From positions 1-30,117 of the forward strand of contig JBBQTN010000041.1 of NCBI GenBank assembly GCA_038213195.1: a stretch of 30,117 bases of DNA. The letters are read 5' to 3'. Below the pieces are notes generated by a model. That model searched no databases and was not told where the DNA came from. It worked only from the letters and a program-made list of their open reading frames with translations. A program made the position numbers and the translations under genes. Positions 30,043 to 30,117 of the stretch are shown here, one piece after another. This stretch comes from JAODBQ01 sp038213195. Its GTDB lineage: Bacteria > Actinomycetota > Acidimicrobiia > Acidimicrobiales > Ilumatobacteraceae. Each line of letters opens with the position of its first letter. The stretch's first letter is position 1.

Positions 30043-30117
30043 CGCGCCACGCTGGCGCTCGATCGGGGGGTCGATCGTTGTCAGGGGGTCGACGGAGCTC
30101 GACGCGGTCGATGCTCT
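30043..30117. other. Non-coding end of window
   Basis: 75 bases with no gene. CGATC and GATCG flank a G-rich centre near 30059-30077, which could be a short hairpin; no T-run follows. Confidence 0.4.

Noticed and set aside
1..30117. tRNA, rRNA, transposase, integrase or prophage genes
   Set aside because: No cloverleaf with a conserved T-arm, no rRNA core sequence and no DDE or tyrosine recombinase motifs were recognised by eye in either strand.

Overview
The window is about 30 kb of very GC-rich DNA with short intergenic gaps. Protein families and gene style point to an actinobacterium, most likely of the class Acidimicrobiia (Ilumatobacter-like). This is inferred from gene content, the two luciferase-like (possibly F420-dependent) oxidoreductases, and frequent TANNNT -10 boxes placed 6-10 nt before start codons, as expected for leaderless mRNAs. 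No rRNA, tRNA, CRISPR array, phage gene or transposase was seen. Long antisense open frames are common here and are side effects of the base composition.

Layout. (1) 1-3332, plus strand: the end of gltB, then gltD (glutamate synthase), a LysM lipoprotein and a DUF480/YceH-like protein. (2) 3376-5254, minus: a SAM methyltransferase behind a nitronate-monooxygenase-like enzyme. (3) 5463-12501: a divergent locus. A TetR regulator (plus) faces a tight minus-strand operon: fatty acyl-CoA reductase fused to an HAD phosphatase-like domain, a zinc alcohol dehydrogenase, a LarA-like protein and a PlsC-type acyltransferase. A 16-bp palindrome lies at the divergence point. (4) 12708-13655: a luciferase-like oxidoreductase, followed by a 338-bp non-coding stretch with two copies of a hairpin repeat and a G-rich tract. 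(5) 13994-16491: ddl and murF, transcribed divergently from a mirror-symmetric promoter; together they make D-Ala-D-Ala and attach it to the peptidoglycan precursor. (6) 16405-20694: an MFS transporter and second luciferase-like enzyme (minus), a GNAT acetyltransferase (plus) and a cytochrome P450 (minus), with two convergent pairs overlapping at their 3' ends. (7) 20793-23502, plus: a degenerate cis-prenyltransferase-like gene, recO and glyS. (8) 23654-25835, minus: a response regulator and sensor kinase. (9) 25929-30042, plus: an ABM-domain protein, trpC, trpF, trpB, trpA and a small Cys/His-rich HIT-like protein, nearly all overlapping or a few bases apart.

The best candidate for an undescribed system is the TetR-controlled locus at 5463-12501. 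Its enzymes suggest reduction of a fatty acyl thioester, a dehydrogenase step, a LarA-like step of unknown chemistry and acyl transfer to a lipid acceptor. The product is unknown. Other notable points are an UppS-like gene without its catalytic aspartate, the ddl/murF promoter, and two repeat families, one of which has entered coding sequence in frame.
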